Assembly (NCBI GenBank): GCA_914767715.1 | Contig: OU612066.1 | Coordinates: forward strand, 7,819,001 to 7,883,000 | Direction of reading: 5' to 3' | DNA: 64,000 bases | Origin: Membranipora membranacea | Lineage: Eukaryota > Bryozoa > Gymnolaemata > Cheilostomatida > Membraniporidae | Shown: piece by piece, positions 12,001-23,817 of the stretch | Layout: each line of letters opens with the position of its first letter | Numbering within the stretch: the stretch's first letter is position 1 | Program-made: the position numbers and the translations under genes | The notes under the pieces: generated by a model | Seen by the model: only the letters and a program-made list of their open reading frames with translations | Databases searched by the model: none | What the model was told of the DNA's origin: nothing

Positions 12001-15000
12001 GATATCGATTCATGACTTTTATGCTTACTTCTGATGCAGCTAGTGCAACATGCCAAGGAGACTGTGGCTATAATTCTAAAGGATGCTGAGGGATCTTTTG
12101 AGGATGTGTTCATCAAGAAACTCCCACCCCATCGCTATTATGACCAGGCAATATGGTAAGTCTAGATGCGAAGGAAATAACAGGATTTTGTAAAAGCAAA
12201 ATTACATGAGCCAGCTGAGTGACATGAAGGGAATTTTCACATGACATAACTTTGTATAAAAAATGAGATTGAGTAAATATTGGTAAGCCTTTAATTTAAC
12301 TATTTCATGAGCATGAGTGCAAAGGCAAACGTTTTCTTCGGCTAATACTCTTATAGGATTCTACCAGTGTGTAAGGCTTATCATAATGTACAGTTACCGT
12401 TCCAGTGTATGGGAAATATGACAATAAGAAGTTACTGTTTCCTTGTAAGAGGTTTATTACAATGTAATGATACCATTTCAGCGTAAGAGGTTTATCGAGC
12501 TTGAGATGCTGGTTGTCTGATGAGTCAGACAGTCAGGACGAGGATATGTGTATTGATGAGGACAGGTATGTAGATGGCTGTGGAGATGAGGTGTACGGTG
12601 CTCTATCTAACTTTCTGGATATGCTGAAACAAGCTCTCGGTGATAGAGTGACAACGATAGCAGCTGCTCCAACCAGGAGAGGAAAAGTAAGGTTCTTGGT
12701 TATCTAGGGAGTTGTCTTTTCATTGAACTGATACTTCCTAGGAAAAACAACTCCAAGTTAGCATATGTTTTCTCACTGATTTATCGGTATCAATGACATT
12801 ATTGTGTGCCTGCCAGTGTCTGGAGACCAAGATCACCACAATGTTCTGTTACACCCTTTAAATATCATAACGATAGTAAAATATGGTTATAAGATTGTGC
12901 TGATCTGATTACAGATAAATGCAAGTGGTGATGTAGAATTCTCTAGTAAATCAAAAGATGATCAGGTGATCATATATTTCCATATAAATCCAGATAGAGC
13001 CTATGATAACCTGGAGAGAGGCCCTGCAGCAGACGATCCTAAAGGTAAATTTTTAGAAAGTAACTAACATATCCTTCCAAGAAGTGTGAATTGTCTACTG
13101 GCACTTGTCTCTACTTTGTTGATTTAAAAAGGTTATCATGTACATTTAGGTAACATCACCGGCACCTCAGTGGTGTAGTGTAATGAGCTTATCGAATAAA
13201 ATCCACCTTGAAAAGGAAAGGCTTGGAATGGTTGCTCCTTCTTCCACACATGCTGTATTTCAATCTTATCCTGTGTGTACCAACGCATGCATTTTCTGAC
13301 ATACAAGACCATCACTAGGCGAAGTGAACATTAGTGCTTGTTTATAGCTGAACTTTTCCGCAATTTCTGGGGAGAGAGATCAAACTTGAGACGATTTATG
13401 GATGGAGCTATATGTGAGGCCGTAGTTTGGCCTGGAGAGAGTGCCGCCGAGCGCCGAATGATTACCAGTCATATCTCAGCATATGTCCTAGAAAAGTAAG
13501 GGTGTTAAACAGTATAATTATGTGTATTCGAACATGCTTGGATAATTCATGCAGTAACCTGCAGACACTGGTCTCATTTATTATGGGTGTTGATAATGAT
13601 GTACAATTTACACCCTGAAATGACTAGCCAGGCGATTACCGTGACCTCATCAAGGTCACATGCATCACTGCCAAGATTTTACAGGCTATAGGTGGTCAAG
13701 TGTGATACGCGGGGATGCTGTTTTCCCCAAGGGTAAGATTTTAAAATGATTTATTAGTTATTTGAAATGTAGAAAACTGATGAGAAAGAATCATTGACAT
13801 TATTTTGAGTTGATTTTTATTCTTCTGTTGTAGGTTTTGTAAAGTGAAAAGCGGTAGCGTAACGTCAGCTGTTAACCAGCTAGATGACTTTCTCATGTAT
13901 GATAACTTTGAACTACAGAGATATACAAACACAGGGGAAGAAGACTCAATTCAATATCAGACGGAGTTCCATATTGTCAGCAAAGCAATACGGGCTGTCA
14001 AGTCCCTTCCTCTAAGTATAACTAATATCCACGGTCTGGATTCTCTGTCTCGAAACACTAAGGTTTGTCACTGTGGTTGGTGTTTGTCTCTTTTTCATAC
14101 TTGCAGAATTACCAACTTAAGCATTTAGTTTATTATTTGGTCTTTACCAGTTTCTGAGGAAAGTATGAGATAATAGATAATGTTTCCAAATGGCTAAAAG
14201 AGATATGAAGAGGAACACAACACGGTTCATATATAAAAGCTGCTCTGCTCGTTATCTCTCTAATTGACTGTTTTAAAACTTTTTGATTTTCTTGTTTCCA
14301 GGTGTTCATCACCACACCAACTCCGAGTAGACAGAAAAGACAGAATATTGAGGCAAATAGAGGTGAGAAATAAACACTTTTGTATATTGTTGTGCAATCA
14401 AAACCTGGAGAAAATAATACTTCCCATGGTCCCTTCCATGGCATTATGGGCGCCGATTGGGCGGATTAACTATCAGATAGCTGTTCACTCAAAGGATCAA
14501 CAGAAATTCTTCTTATTTTTTACAATCACTTGAAATGTAAAGAAATCAACCTTGCTACCATCACCACCCTCCATGGTACAATCAGGGAGTTTGGTACCAT
14601 TGTACCATTGTAGTATAACCTAATGCGGAGTTGTCAGCTTTATTATCATGTGAGGACAATAACATTCAAAGCCCCACATTTATTCTTTTTGTACCGTATC
14701 AGCTCTGTTGATTAGGTAATGTGGATATAATGTTTATTGTCTAATATGAAATAACTAGACAGCATCAAGCAATGTACAAACTAAAAGCTGTTCTCTTTTA
14801 CGATATGAAAATAATGATAATTCACATATTTCAGTGATGGTGGTGGTAGAAGGCAGTAAATGGCCAGGTGGTAACGATAAGGAGAGAGATCACGCCGTAT
14901 CCACATTAAAACTTCTAATGCTGCTCAAACTCAAGGAGACACTCAGCAAACTAGAGGGATGGAAATGTTTTATCAGAGATGAGGGTCTTACTGTGTTTAA

Positions 15001-18000
15001 GGTAGGTGGATGTTTGTCTGATTAAGTTTTTTAGCTGTCTTCAGGTATTTCATTATGGGGTCTCCTCAAGAGATATGCCCCTCTGTTTTAGGAAACCCTA
15101 AACCGCTCATTTGTTCAATGGAATTAAATTCCTTCCAGTCCTTTATCATGTACTCATTGTACTGCGGTATAAGTAGGATGTATAAAATAGTTTGTTTCTT
15201 ATATTGGATTGCAGTATGGATGATTTCAAAACCTTCCAGGAAGTTGTAAGCCTTGTGCCATTATTTCTAAAAATTTGATGCGTGCATCAGTCATTCAGTT
15301 TAATAATTTGAATTTTTTGCAGGCTGGTTTTCAATATGACATTGTGCTGATGAATGAAGTGGAGTTGGTTGGATTACGTAATGATCACAATACAGGCAGA
15401 GGAGATTCTCACAAATTTATGGAATATATAGCTCTACCTCAAATATCCAACACACTTGCTGGGTACGTATGCACCATATATAAAATGCAGTTATACAATC
15501 AAATTTCTTCTATAAAACAGAACCATTCTACCTATATAATACCATACTACATATATAAATTGGTGATAGAGTGTTATGCACATTATTGCTACATAATAGT
15601 AGGATGATTCATGCCTTCCTTATATATACCAGGTGTAAACCAATTACCATGATATCTCCAGTAATTTGTGGATCATTATGATGATAATTCTGGTCTTTCT
15701 GATTTCAGTTTACAGACCCAGCACACTTGTTTCGCCGCCACTGCCAGGTTATTTAAGAGATGGGCCGGTGTTCACATGCTGTCATCTTTCATACCTGAGC
15801 CAGTTACAGATCTGATTGCAGCTTCATTATTCATACACCCTGCACCCTTCCAAGTACCCAGGTATAACCCAAGTCCTTTATTAGCCTAATCTTGGGGATT
15901 CAATCCTTTGGGATTTTGAGATGGTACACTTGAATAGGGATCTTGCTATTCAGTAGCAACCCATTGGTGCTGTCTAAATTGTGGGTTCAAGTCCCAATGG
16001 GGGAGCATCCTTGATTGACTGTTCCAGTCCAGGTAGCCCCAGGACATAATCTACTTCCTTGAACTATGGAGAATTTTCCTATAACACAATATCCTATTAA
16101 TATCATCTGGTTTTCTCCCACATAGTCTGTACGACATACAGGTGTGAATAATCCTGTCTCACTGACTATTTTTATCTTCTCTACAGAAGCCCGATGGTCG
16201 CTCTCTACAGATGCCTCGGTCTGTTGGCACATCACGACTGGTCTAATGATCCTCTCGTCATAAACTTCAACGAGGAACTCTCAGGTGTGATACAGTGGCT
16301 TACTTTGATGATCACATTACGCTATATTGGTATCAGACCCGTTACCTAGTAACTAGATAGCTGGGGAAGGGCGAGCCGTCCTTGTGAGCAGGATACGATC
16401 ACAGAGTAAGGATATATATATATATCCTTACTCTGTGGTATGTTCCTTGTTATGTTGACCTTGTAGGCCCTACAGTTGGTAGCCTGAGGCTACATGTTAC
16501 CTGAACACCTTAGAGGTTAACTGTGTCAGCTTTGTCTGGCTTCCTCTATTTGTTTCCTCAAAGATAATAATCTTATTGAGTTATACACGTAGCTATTTTG
16601 AACGCTAGGGCTGCAAGTCCTGAGCAAAAAACTAATTTCATGCTCACTGAACCTGCGGTCAATCTTGGTCATCGGACTAATGAACGAGCATGATTTACAA
16701 TGTTGCCTAGTCCATTGTGGTCCTATGGGATAAATTTTTTTACCAGGGAGCAGGCTTAATGGTATGGATTTCAGTCGCATGACAACTCATCAATGTATCA
16801 GACTTGATTCCCCGCTGACATAGCCAACTTTTGTTTACTTTGCTAAGCTCTTCAAAGATCATTTCTCTCAAGAACTAATTATCGTTCAATAGAATGCAAG
16901 AAGCAGATTATCGCTTTCAGAACTTTCACAAGCGAAATGATTCACAATAACACTAAGAAGCAGCTAATTTGTGCTGCCCAGGATCATGTATACAGCATTT
17001 GGAAACGGATAACAATGCTCAGCCTTAAAATAATGAGACAAAACTGATCTAACTTTGACTTTCCTCAGCGATCTTAGATAATATTTTGATAAGTGTAGAA
17101 TTTCATAATCTGTGATTGGAGGGTGTTGGTCTTTTTGATAATGATGATTTTTAATTCTATTCCGCTGTTGTGCGAATTGAACTACAATTACATAGTATGA
17201 GAATCATAACAAGACACAACACAGAAGGTTTAAATAAACAGACAATATGAAGTTAGGATGGGTGTCAATCACCTGGTATCTGGCGGGTACGGCCTCAGGC
17301 CACTAACCCCATCCCCCCTCCCCCTCCCCCCCCGCCGACAAGACAATGTAAGGATGAAAAGTTCATCTCAAGGACCTCAATCTAAGAGTCAATCACCGAC
17401 CGATGAGCTCATTGCTCCCACCAATCTGACCTGACACCATTTTTTATTCTCACTTACATTGCAGACGATGTTATATCTGGACTGAAGGCAGACTTCCGCA
17501 ACAGGCGCATACAGTTTCCTTGTGCCACGCTGATCACACCGATCGATAAAGCGTCTCACATATCCCGCAGAGTGATGCCCTTTATGTGGAAGTTAGTGTG
17601 TGACACGGCTTCCCGCTGCCTACTCACCTCAGATGACCATCTCGCTGCAGGAGAGTGGGGTGAAGATTTACTCAAGGTTTGCATGAGTCCCCCTCTGTTT
17701 TGCGGTATCTGTTAACTTTATCATGCAGGCTCAAACATTGCGGGATTAATACGATTGTAGATGCTGAAATATAAAACAACGTTATGCAACAGTGTATAAC
17801 AAAGAAGGTACAAAACAATCACCTATCCTCATTTTTTTTCAGGCTGCCACGTTTAGTCCTGATTACTCGACTTTAGACGTACTGATAGAGTTAAAATCAG
17901 ACAAGTTCAGGAGACGAGTCCTCACTATTAAACAGGACGGTGTAGAGATGGATCTGTTCTGTGATCCCGCTGTCGATTATGTCAAACATATTCAGGTACA

Positions 18001-20920
18001 GATTGAGTAGGAATAATCTGGACTTTATTTGTTGCTTACAAGACTATCATATCAAAAGATCATGTCAAAATTTGGGTTTCATTGAATAATGTATAACATT
18101 TTTCAACAAATGTTGAAATGGCCCTCTACCTTGCAGGTATCAACAATATCCTTTGACTTCTCAAGTCAATATTCATTTTGTGACTTATGTAACATTTTTT
18201 CATCTGCGTTACACGTTAACACTTAGATGAAAGAAAGCATTATTTTAAGAAACTTTCCTGGGGCGACTGAAGAGTTGTAATCCTTATACATCATAACGGT
18301 AATGGTGTTTTATTCCCACCATGTCTATTTTTGTATGTATTTATCTTGGATCATAAAAAGCGTAAGTGATTTTGCGTACGCAAACTCTGCCGTTGTGCAC
18401 TGTCGTACCAATATTATTCATATTTGGTTCAAAGTATATCAACGGTCCCTTATGCAACATTTGGAATGCTGTAAAATTCATAGCCATATACAAACAGGGG
18501 CACCTACCTTAGTTATGTTCTATTATGTATTCCCCTACAGCGCATCTGATTGGGATAACGTGATTCTTTGATGTATATTCTCCGACACGTCCTTATTTTT
18601 CAGGAGTCGTACGCAGATAAAATGATAGTGATGTATGATAGTAACAGTATTAAACACATCGGCCTTGTCTGGAAACCTGGCTGTTTCAACCCAGCCCCTG
18701 CAGAGGTAATTATTTTGTGCTCACCACCCCAATACATACTATCCTTTGAAGAAAAAAATTCAGCTTGAGTTAAAAGTTATTTACGGGTGACATAATGTTA
18801 GCTAGCGCCAAGTTTGGCTAGTTGGAGATCAAATAATGTAACGTAGTATATTTGATGTGTGTTGAACCATTTGTATAGATTCCAGTACTTCCGTGGAAAA
18901 GAGCAATAGAGTTAACATATTGATTCCGATCTGCCTAAAGATTCTCACTCTGATCTGACTTGATAGCTTGTTGACTTGATCTAGCTTGGAATGTCTTGAT
19001 GTATGTTGTTCAATGACTTGTTAAAAGTAGGGGGCAATTACTTTCTACCGTTACAAAATTTGGTATGGATGCAATTGAAATTGGCCCTTTTGCTGTGCCG
19101 AATGTTTTAATTTATATCAAAATTATTGTTTGTATGGCTCTACCTAAACTTTTGTTTATTGACCAAAATGTAGATGAGCATCATGTCAATGGGAGCTGTT
19201 TTTACTGCAGCATGAAATTCTTCATATCAATATGCTGAACTTTAAAGTTGACATTCAATCTGAACAAAAATCGTTTACGGTGTGTCATAGTTTAATTTTA
19301 AGAAAAGATCATTCCCATTATGATCTACTTTACCAGGAGAGTTTTTGATCAGACACTATTGGGAATATTTTTAGAACTTCCGAAGGTGAATTAGTGAGAT
19401 GGTCTCAAACTTATAGGATTAGCAGAGTGACATTACATTAGATTCAGGTCAGCTCAGCAATATTGGGATAATTGATCTCCTGCCACATTTATTGCCTATC
19501 AGTTCCATTACTGAAATGTATTGATGGGATCATGCAATTCAATCTGTCCCATTAAAGTATCAACTGAGTAGGCTGCTGACAGCGCTGCCGGAGAAATTGA
19601 TAAGCGTGTAAATTGCGCCGCTAAAAGGGACAAGTCAAGAAAAGCGTAGGCGATGTCAAGTCAGAAATTTTGATAGCCATTACATCTTTGTCTGGATTCG
19701 ATGGACAAGATGCCAACAAGTTTGAGCTAATTGTTGCGATTTATGGAGTTGATTAGATCATTGCGATTCTGACGAGTTTGTTAAGTGGCTCAACCTGTCA
19801 ATCTGTGACCCTCTGCTCATATCAGACCAAGCGCTGCCATTCTGTCCGCACCGGGGCCAGCTCAGGGCATATATCTGTCTATATATTGTCCAGGCGTTGA
19901 CAAGTTCTTATGTAATGGAAAGTGAGCAGAATTTCCGACCCTTTGTATCATGTTATATTTCAAAATACTGCACAACACCAACATAAAACCGAGAATTAAT
20001 ACGACTGTCTTAGACGTCGATGCTAAGAAATGAAACAGGTTATCAGTTTCAGGTCTGGTGTACTTTCACAATCTCACCACCAGTATCTATGCCTATCTAT
20101 GTGGCAGGTCTGTGAAATTATTGGAATTGAGTAGAATCACTCAGATCTTTATTTCCATTCATGAATATCAGGGCAATGCCGTCACGGGACACATTTTGGA
20201 CAATTTTAGGAGCGCCAATTGATCGTTAGCAATCAATTCACACTCTTACCCAAATTTGCACTCAATTTCCAGATCATAGTTAGACATATGATATGAGACT
20301 TTTTGCTCTCAATGATCAGGCGTTGGCTGCAATCGCGGTGTTATTGATCTGAAGTTGATTTAATGACTACTATTTCTTCACACACAATTAGATGATGTTT
20401 AACTCTACCCCTCTGTGGATGACATATGGTTTTAAATATTTCTGTTCCAGCATAGCTAAAGGCAAAAGCTTTTTCTTTTGCTCATTAAATTGATGCCGTT
20501 ATACCATGAAAACTTAGAAAGTTCCAAGAATCGGTCCCACGCAGCCCTTGCATCCACTTGTTTTTTAATAGGAGTTTCTTTAATTCGTTCAGTGATGTTT
20601 CATGCTATTTTTTACGTTCAAGTTCATTTGCCCCAGAGGACCTTTGATCAGGACAGTTCCCTTCATATTCAAGTCAAAACTGAGCAGTTCAAGTAGCATA
20701 TCACCAAACTCTCCTACGTCATCAAGTATTCACTAACCTTAAAATATTGCCATGTTTACAGATGGTATGCGCTGAGGAGCTGTTGGCTGCTAGAAGCTTA
20801 GAGCAGATTGATGATGATGTTTGTGTAAAGTTAGACATTGATGCTCTGTTGCAAGACCTCAACCTGTGCGGACAAGACATTGTGGAGAACATCACTGTAC
20901 AAAGTCTACCTGAGTTTTGA
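6007..20920 (+). CDS. NOL6: Nucleolar protein 6 (Nrap/Utp22 family), SSU processome component
   Basis: Exons: 6007-6024, 6720-6893, 7962-8078, 8520-8681, 9803-9974, 10258-10380, 10776-10936, 11294-11414, 11580-11731, 12040-12155, 12482-12686, 12915-13044, 13348-13495, 13834-14062, 14302-14362, 14835-15001, 15323-15462, 15709-15861, 16187-16284, 17465-17676, 17843-17995, 18604-18705 and 20762-20920. They join in frame into 1090 codons plus stop; the human protein is about 1146. The basic N-terminus (GKWKKKRG, near residue 24) suits nucleolar targeting. Family matches include FWGERSNLRRFMDGAICEAV (exon 13), GPAADD (exon 12), LFKRWAGVHMLSSF and SLFIHPAPF (exon 18) and GLVWKP (exon 22). Nrap proteins are catalytically dead nucleotidyltransferase-like scaffolds that help assemble the 40S precursor. 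An acidic stretch (DESDSQDED) lies in exon 11. Exon 1 encodes only six residues, so the start is the least certain part. Confidence 0.93.
6074..6126. repeat. Hairpin repeat in NOL6 intron 1
   Basis: TTACTCCTGTCCTTGGT (6074-6090) pairs with ACCAAGGACAAGGAGTAA (6109-6126). It contains the AAGGAGTAA/TTACTCCTT core that recurs elsewhere in the window. No convincing target duplication was seen. Confidence 0.6.
9183..9702. mobile_element. TTAA-flanked palindromic MITE (520 bp)
   Basis: TTAA at 9183-9186 and 9699-9702 encloses arms of about 207 bp that are near-perfect reverse complements (left end AGGGATAATACACTTCTGAT) around a loop of about 97 bp (9394-9490). It has no coding capacity. TTAA targets are characteristic of piggyBac-like transposases, so a non-autonomous piggyBac-type element is the best guess. 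It occupies nearly half of NOL6 intron 4. Confidence 0.9.
15919..16100 (+). mobile_element. Probable tRNA-derived SINE relic
   Basis: A perfect Pol III B box (GGTTCAAGTCC, 15984-15994) lies about 60 bp after a degenerate A-box-like TGGTACACTTGAATAGGG. It is followed by a non-tRNA body. It lies in the NOL6 intron between 15862 and 16186. The borders are approximate and the A box is weak. Confidence 0.4.
16400..16437. repeat. Perfect 38 bp palindrome
   Basis: CACAGAGTAAGG and CCTTACTCTGTG enclose an alternating (AT)n core. The same arms occur at 47382-47411 with a different centre, so this is a repeat family rather than a chance hairpin. No flanking duplication is visible here. It lies in NOL6 intron 19. 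Confidence 0.75.
17307..17334. repeat. C-rich tract
   Basis: A run of C broken by single T and A bases, in the NOL6 intron upstream of exon 20. The minus strand is G-rich and could fold into a quadruplex. Confidence 0.7.
18706..20761 (+). other. Large last intron of NOL6
   Basis: About 2.06 kb between exons 22 and 23. No splice-bounded exon, structured RNA or recognisable transposon was found. The two open frames in its 3' half lack family features and suitable splice sites. Confidence 0.6.
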
Positions 20921-21994
20921 AATGAGTAATAATGGTTGGTTTTTACGGCTGCAGATACATGGATATTTTACCTCACCAGGCAATGGTTTTTTGTCAAAAA
21001 CATAAACTTATAAATTATGTTAATGGTCAGAACCCACAACTTACTGCTTTAATTCACTCATTTCACTTTATGTTTAAGGTTGGCCTTCTCTGCTACTATG
21101 CCTTCAATGGCACTGAGTATTATATAATAACACTGCTGGGGGTTCTCACTCTCAGGGTTACATAAACTTATCAGAAACCAGTCCTTCAGCTGTCCTTGTC
21201 TGTTTCCTCTGACATAGATTGCAAATTTTCCGATTGTCCATCTCATGATTATGTCTGATCGGCCTTCATTGACCTCTCGACATTTCTAGAATATGCAGAT
21301 TCTCCGTTCTTGACATTTTAACACTGCTAAAGGCGAAGGGCAGCTGATCTACTCACTCAACAAACCTAATATTTTTTGTTTCATGTTATTTTAGGCTACA
21401 ATGCACGGAACTCTTTGCAAGCTGCAAGTACTTCTTCCAGTGAAGGCTATGATCATGTTACTGAGTGAATTATATATGAGAAGGGAGCATCGACTAGAAA
21501 CAAGTAAAGTAAACGGCCTCTCAAATGCCCGTCCTTTCATTTCGATCCTTCATTATTATTTGTTACAAAATTTTTAAAGGTATGGTTTATGTTTGTTAAT
21601 GGATTTTAAGTATTCCCAAATGATCTAAATTAACTTTTTTCATGAATACCTCTCTCCACCGTCATAGCAGAATACACAACCAAACTTGTTTTGTGAGGAA
21701 TTATAACCTTGTAGAACATTATGTTTACTCATGTAAAAGAGCACTGGCTGAAGTGAAACACCAGCTGCATTATTCATAATATTATATAGGTTATCAATTG
21801 CGAGGATATAGTTGAATATAGTTTTGATGTTAACTGAATTTGCAACCATGTAAACTGTCTCGTAATGGATCAAATAACATTTTTATTATTTTCATTAAAA
21901 GGAATCGAGAAAATCTCTCCAACAGTATAAAATAAATCAAATGGTACAAAAAACGATTGTGCATCGGAGGTTCTCCTTGATAGGAATCAATGTA
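20921..21994. other. Convergent spacer between NOL6 and the GPCR gene
   Basis: It holds the 3' UTRs of both genes. A plus-strand AATAAA is at 21931-21936 and a minus-strand AATAAA reads at 21887-21882, so transcripts may overlap if NOL6 uses the distal site. An exon-like open stretch with an AG acceptor starts at 21395 and could be an unassigned alternative exon. Nothing else was recognised. Confidence 0.55.
21882..21887 (-). terminator. Polyadenylation signal of the GPCR gene
   Basis: Minus-strand AATAAA about 110 bp past the receptor stop codon. Confidence 0.55.
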
Positions 21995-23806
21995 TCAATA
22001 ATCCCTTGTGACTTTCTGCCAGCATTCTCTCATGTATTCTAATTTGATTATTTTGATGAAAGACCTTTTAAACTGGGGGTTAGAAAGTGCATAACAAAAA
22101 GGGTTCAGCGGGCTATTCATGTAACACAACCAATATGAAAATTCATACATTCTCCAGTAAAAATTATTTTTAGTACAGGTTTTGCAGAAACTGTCTACTA
22201 GAACGATAACATGATAAGGGGTCCAGCACACCACAAATGCACCTAATATAAATGTGATAGTCCGCAAGGCCTTCCTTGCTCTATTTTCAGACTTATTCTT
22301 ACGTTTGATGGTGACTTGTTTGCTGTGCTGTGCTTGTGGTGATGCCTGGCGCATCCGCACAGCATTCGGAGTAAGTGACGCTACCAGCGTAGAAAGTTGG
22401 TTAAGCACTCTTGGTGGTCTCTCAAGGTCTGATGACTCACTACTAGTATCATCTTTGTCGTCCACAGTGTTTGTGTTTCTACGCTCGGAGTTTCGTTTCT
22501 TACTGGTCTGTCGTTTTGCCTTGCGAAGGCTTGGACTTCTGGAAGCATTGTAAGTGGATTCATCCTTAGCAGATTCACTATCCACAGTGTGAAACGTGTC
22601 TCCTGTGAATGCATTCCAGTGTATGCTGGAGGTTGGTAAGGAGTTGCGTGGCTTCCATACAGGTGAATCCAGGTCTTGTACTGAGACTGGCAGCCTTAGG
22701 ACGTGATTGGAGGAGCCATTTTGTTTTGTCTCTTGAATAGTCAAGGTTAACGCTGGTATAGTTGGTTTCACTTTGTCAGAAGGCTGATGATTGTGTCCAC
22801 TTGTCCCGTTGTTAGAGTGCATCGTTTCATCTCTAGACCTTTTTGAGGACTCTTGAGAGCTATCCGTGTTAGTACTAGGTGTTATCCCTGGGGTGTCTGT
22901 AGAGGATAAGAGCCTCTCTTTCTCTCGCTCAGCGCTGTCAGCTGCTGTGTTTTGGGAGAGTTGCTTGATACGTTTTTTGGTCTCTCTTGATTTTACATGA
23001 AGTGCTAATGCGACTCGATATATACCTATGTAGAGCACTATCATAATAATTAGTGTGACCCAGTAATAGCATATCACCAGGATGGCGGAGAAGAGCTGAT
23101 TTTCTTGGAATGCTGCATAGCACAGACCTCTTCCTCGAGTACTAGTTTTCACAAAACTCGACCAGCCCATGATGCTGGTGAAGAAGATTACCGCAGGAAT
23201 AAACCAGGTCACAGCAATCATGGCTTTTATTTTGTTTTTCGTTCTCCAGTTCCGATATTTGGCCGGAACTTTGACAGAGCAGAATCTGTCTAGAGTTATG
23301 AGGAAGACGGTGTATTGAGATACCAGACAGACTGTGTAATCCATGGACAGCCACAGGTCGCACGTTATCTTTGGTAGAGGCCAGTATTTTTTGAGTAAAT
23401 ATAGTGTATAAAAAGGCATGGATAAACTACCGATAAATATATCCGTCACTGCTAGACTTGCTATGAGATAGTTTGAAGGTTGGCGGATTCCTTTTTCTAA
23501 CATGAAGGATATGACAACCATTATGTTGCCGACAGTAGTACAGAAACTGGTAATTCCCGCCAATGTAGCCAGCAATGTTGTTACAGCGATTCCGTAACGT
23601 GGGTCTGGTGGGAAGGTGGATGTCGCTGAGATATCAAACATTGTCCCATTGGACCAAGTTGTGTTACACAATAATGATGATGAGTTAATACACCCTCCAC
23701 CACCAGATTCTGACATTGCTTCTGCTGACCGAAGTGTTAGATGTGGGATGGGGATTGAAGACTGTAACTGGATTGGGATGGTAGCTTCCATCGTACTTCT
23801 TATCAT
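21995..23806 (-). CDS. Muscarinic-type acetylcholine receptor (invertebrate GAR-2/mAChR-B-like GPCR)
   Basis: One exon encodes 603 residues. The open frame extends 17 codons further, but that stretch contains TTTCTTATATTTTTAG, a good acceptor ending at 23818, so the Met at 23806 is the likelier start. The N-terminus has three N-glycosylation sites (N41, N48, N53). Seven membrane segments are clear. The TM3 motif LWLSMDYTVCLVSQYTVF carries the ligand Asp (about D156) and Tyr, followed by DRF at 173-175. The third intracellular loop is very long (about 273-508), Ser/Thr and Lys rich. TM6 has CWTPYHV, and TM7 keeps both aromatic-cage Tyr (YWLCY) and NPFCY. Asn6.52 of vertebrate receptors is His here (about H532). 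DRFCSVKVPAKYRNW is typical of GAR-2-like receptors. It should respond to acetylcholine at the plasma membrane; G-protein coupling is not visible from sequence. Confidence 0.88.
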   Translation of the reverse strand: MIRSTMEATIPIQLQSSIPIPHLTLRSAEAMSESGGGGCINSSSLLCNTTWSNGTMFDISATSTFPPDPRYGIAVTTLLATLAGITSFCTTVGNIMVVISFMLEKGIRQPSNYLIASLAVTDIFIGSLSMPFYTLYLLKKYWPLPKITCDLWLSMDYTVCLVSQYTVFLITLDRFCSVKVPAKYRNWRTKNKIKAMIAVTWFIPAVIFFTSIMGWSSFVKTSTRGRGLCYAAFQENQLFSAILVICYYWVTLIIMIVLYIGIYRVALALHVKSRETKKRIKQLSQNTAADSAEREKERLLSSTDTPGITPSTNTDSSQESSKRSRDETMHSNNGTSGHNHQPSDKVKPTIPALTLTIQETKQNGSSNHVLRLPVSVQDLDSPVWKPRNSLPTSSIHWNAFTGDTFHTVDSESAKDESTYNASRSPSLRKAKRQTSKKRNSERRNTNTVDDKDDTSSESSDLERPPRVLNQLSTLVASLTPNAVRMRQASPQAQHSKQVTIKRKNKSENRARKALRTITFILGAFVVCWTPYHVIVLVDSFCKTCTKNNFYWRMYEFSYWLCYMNSPLNPFCYALSNPQFKRSFIKIIKLEYMRECWQKVTRDY

Positions 23807-23817
23807 GCTATTCTCAG

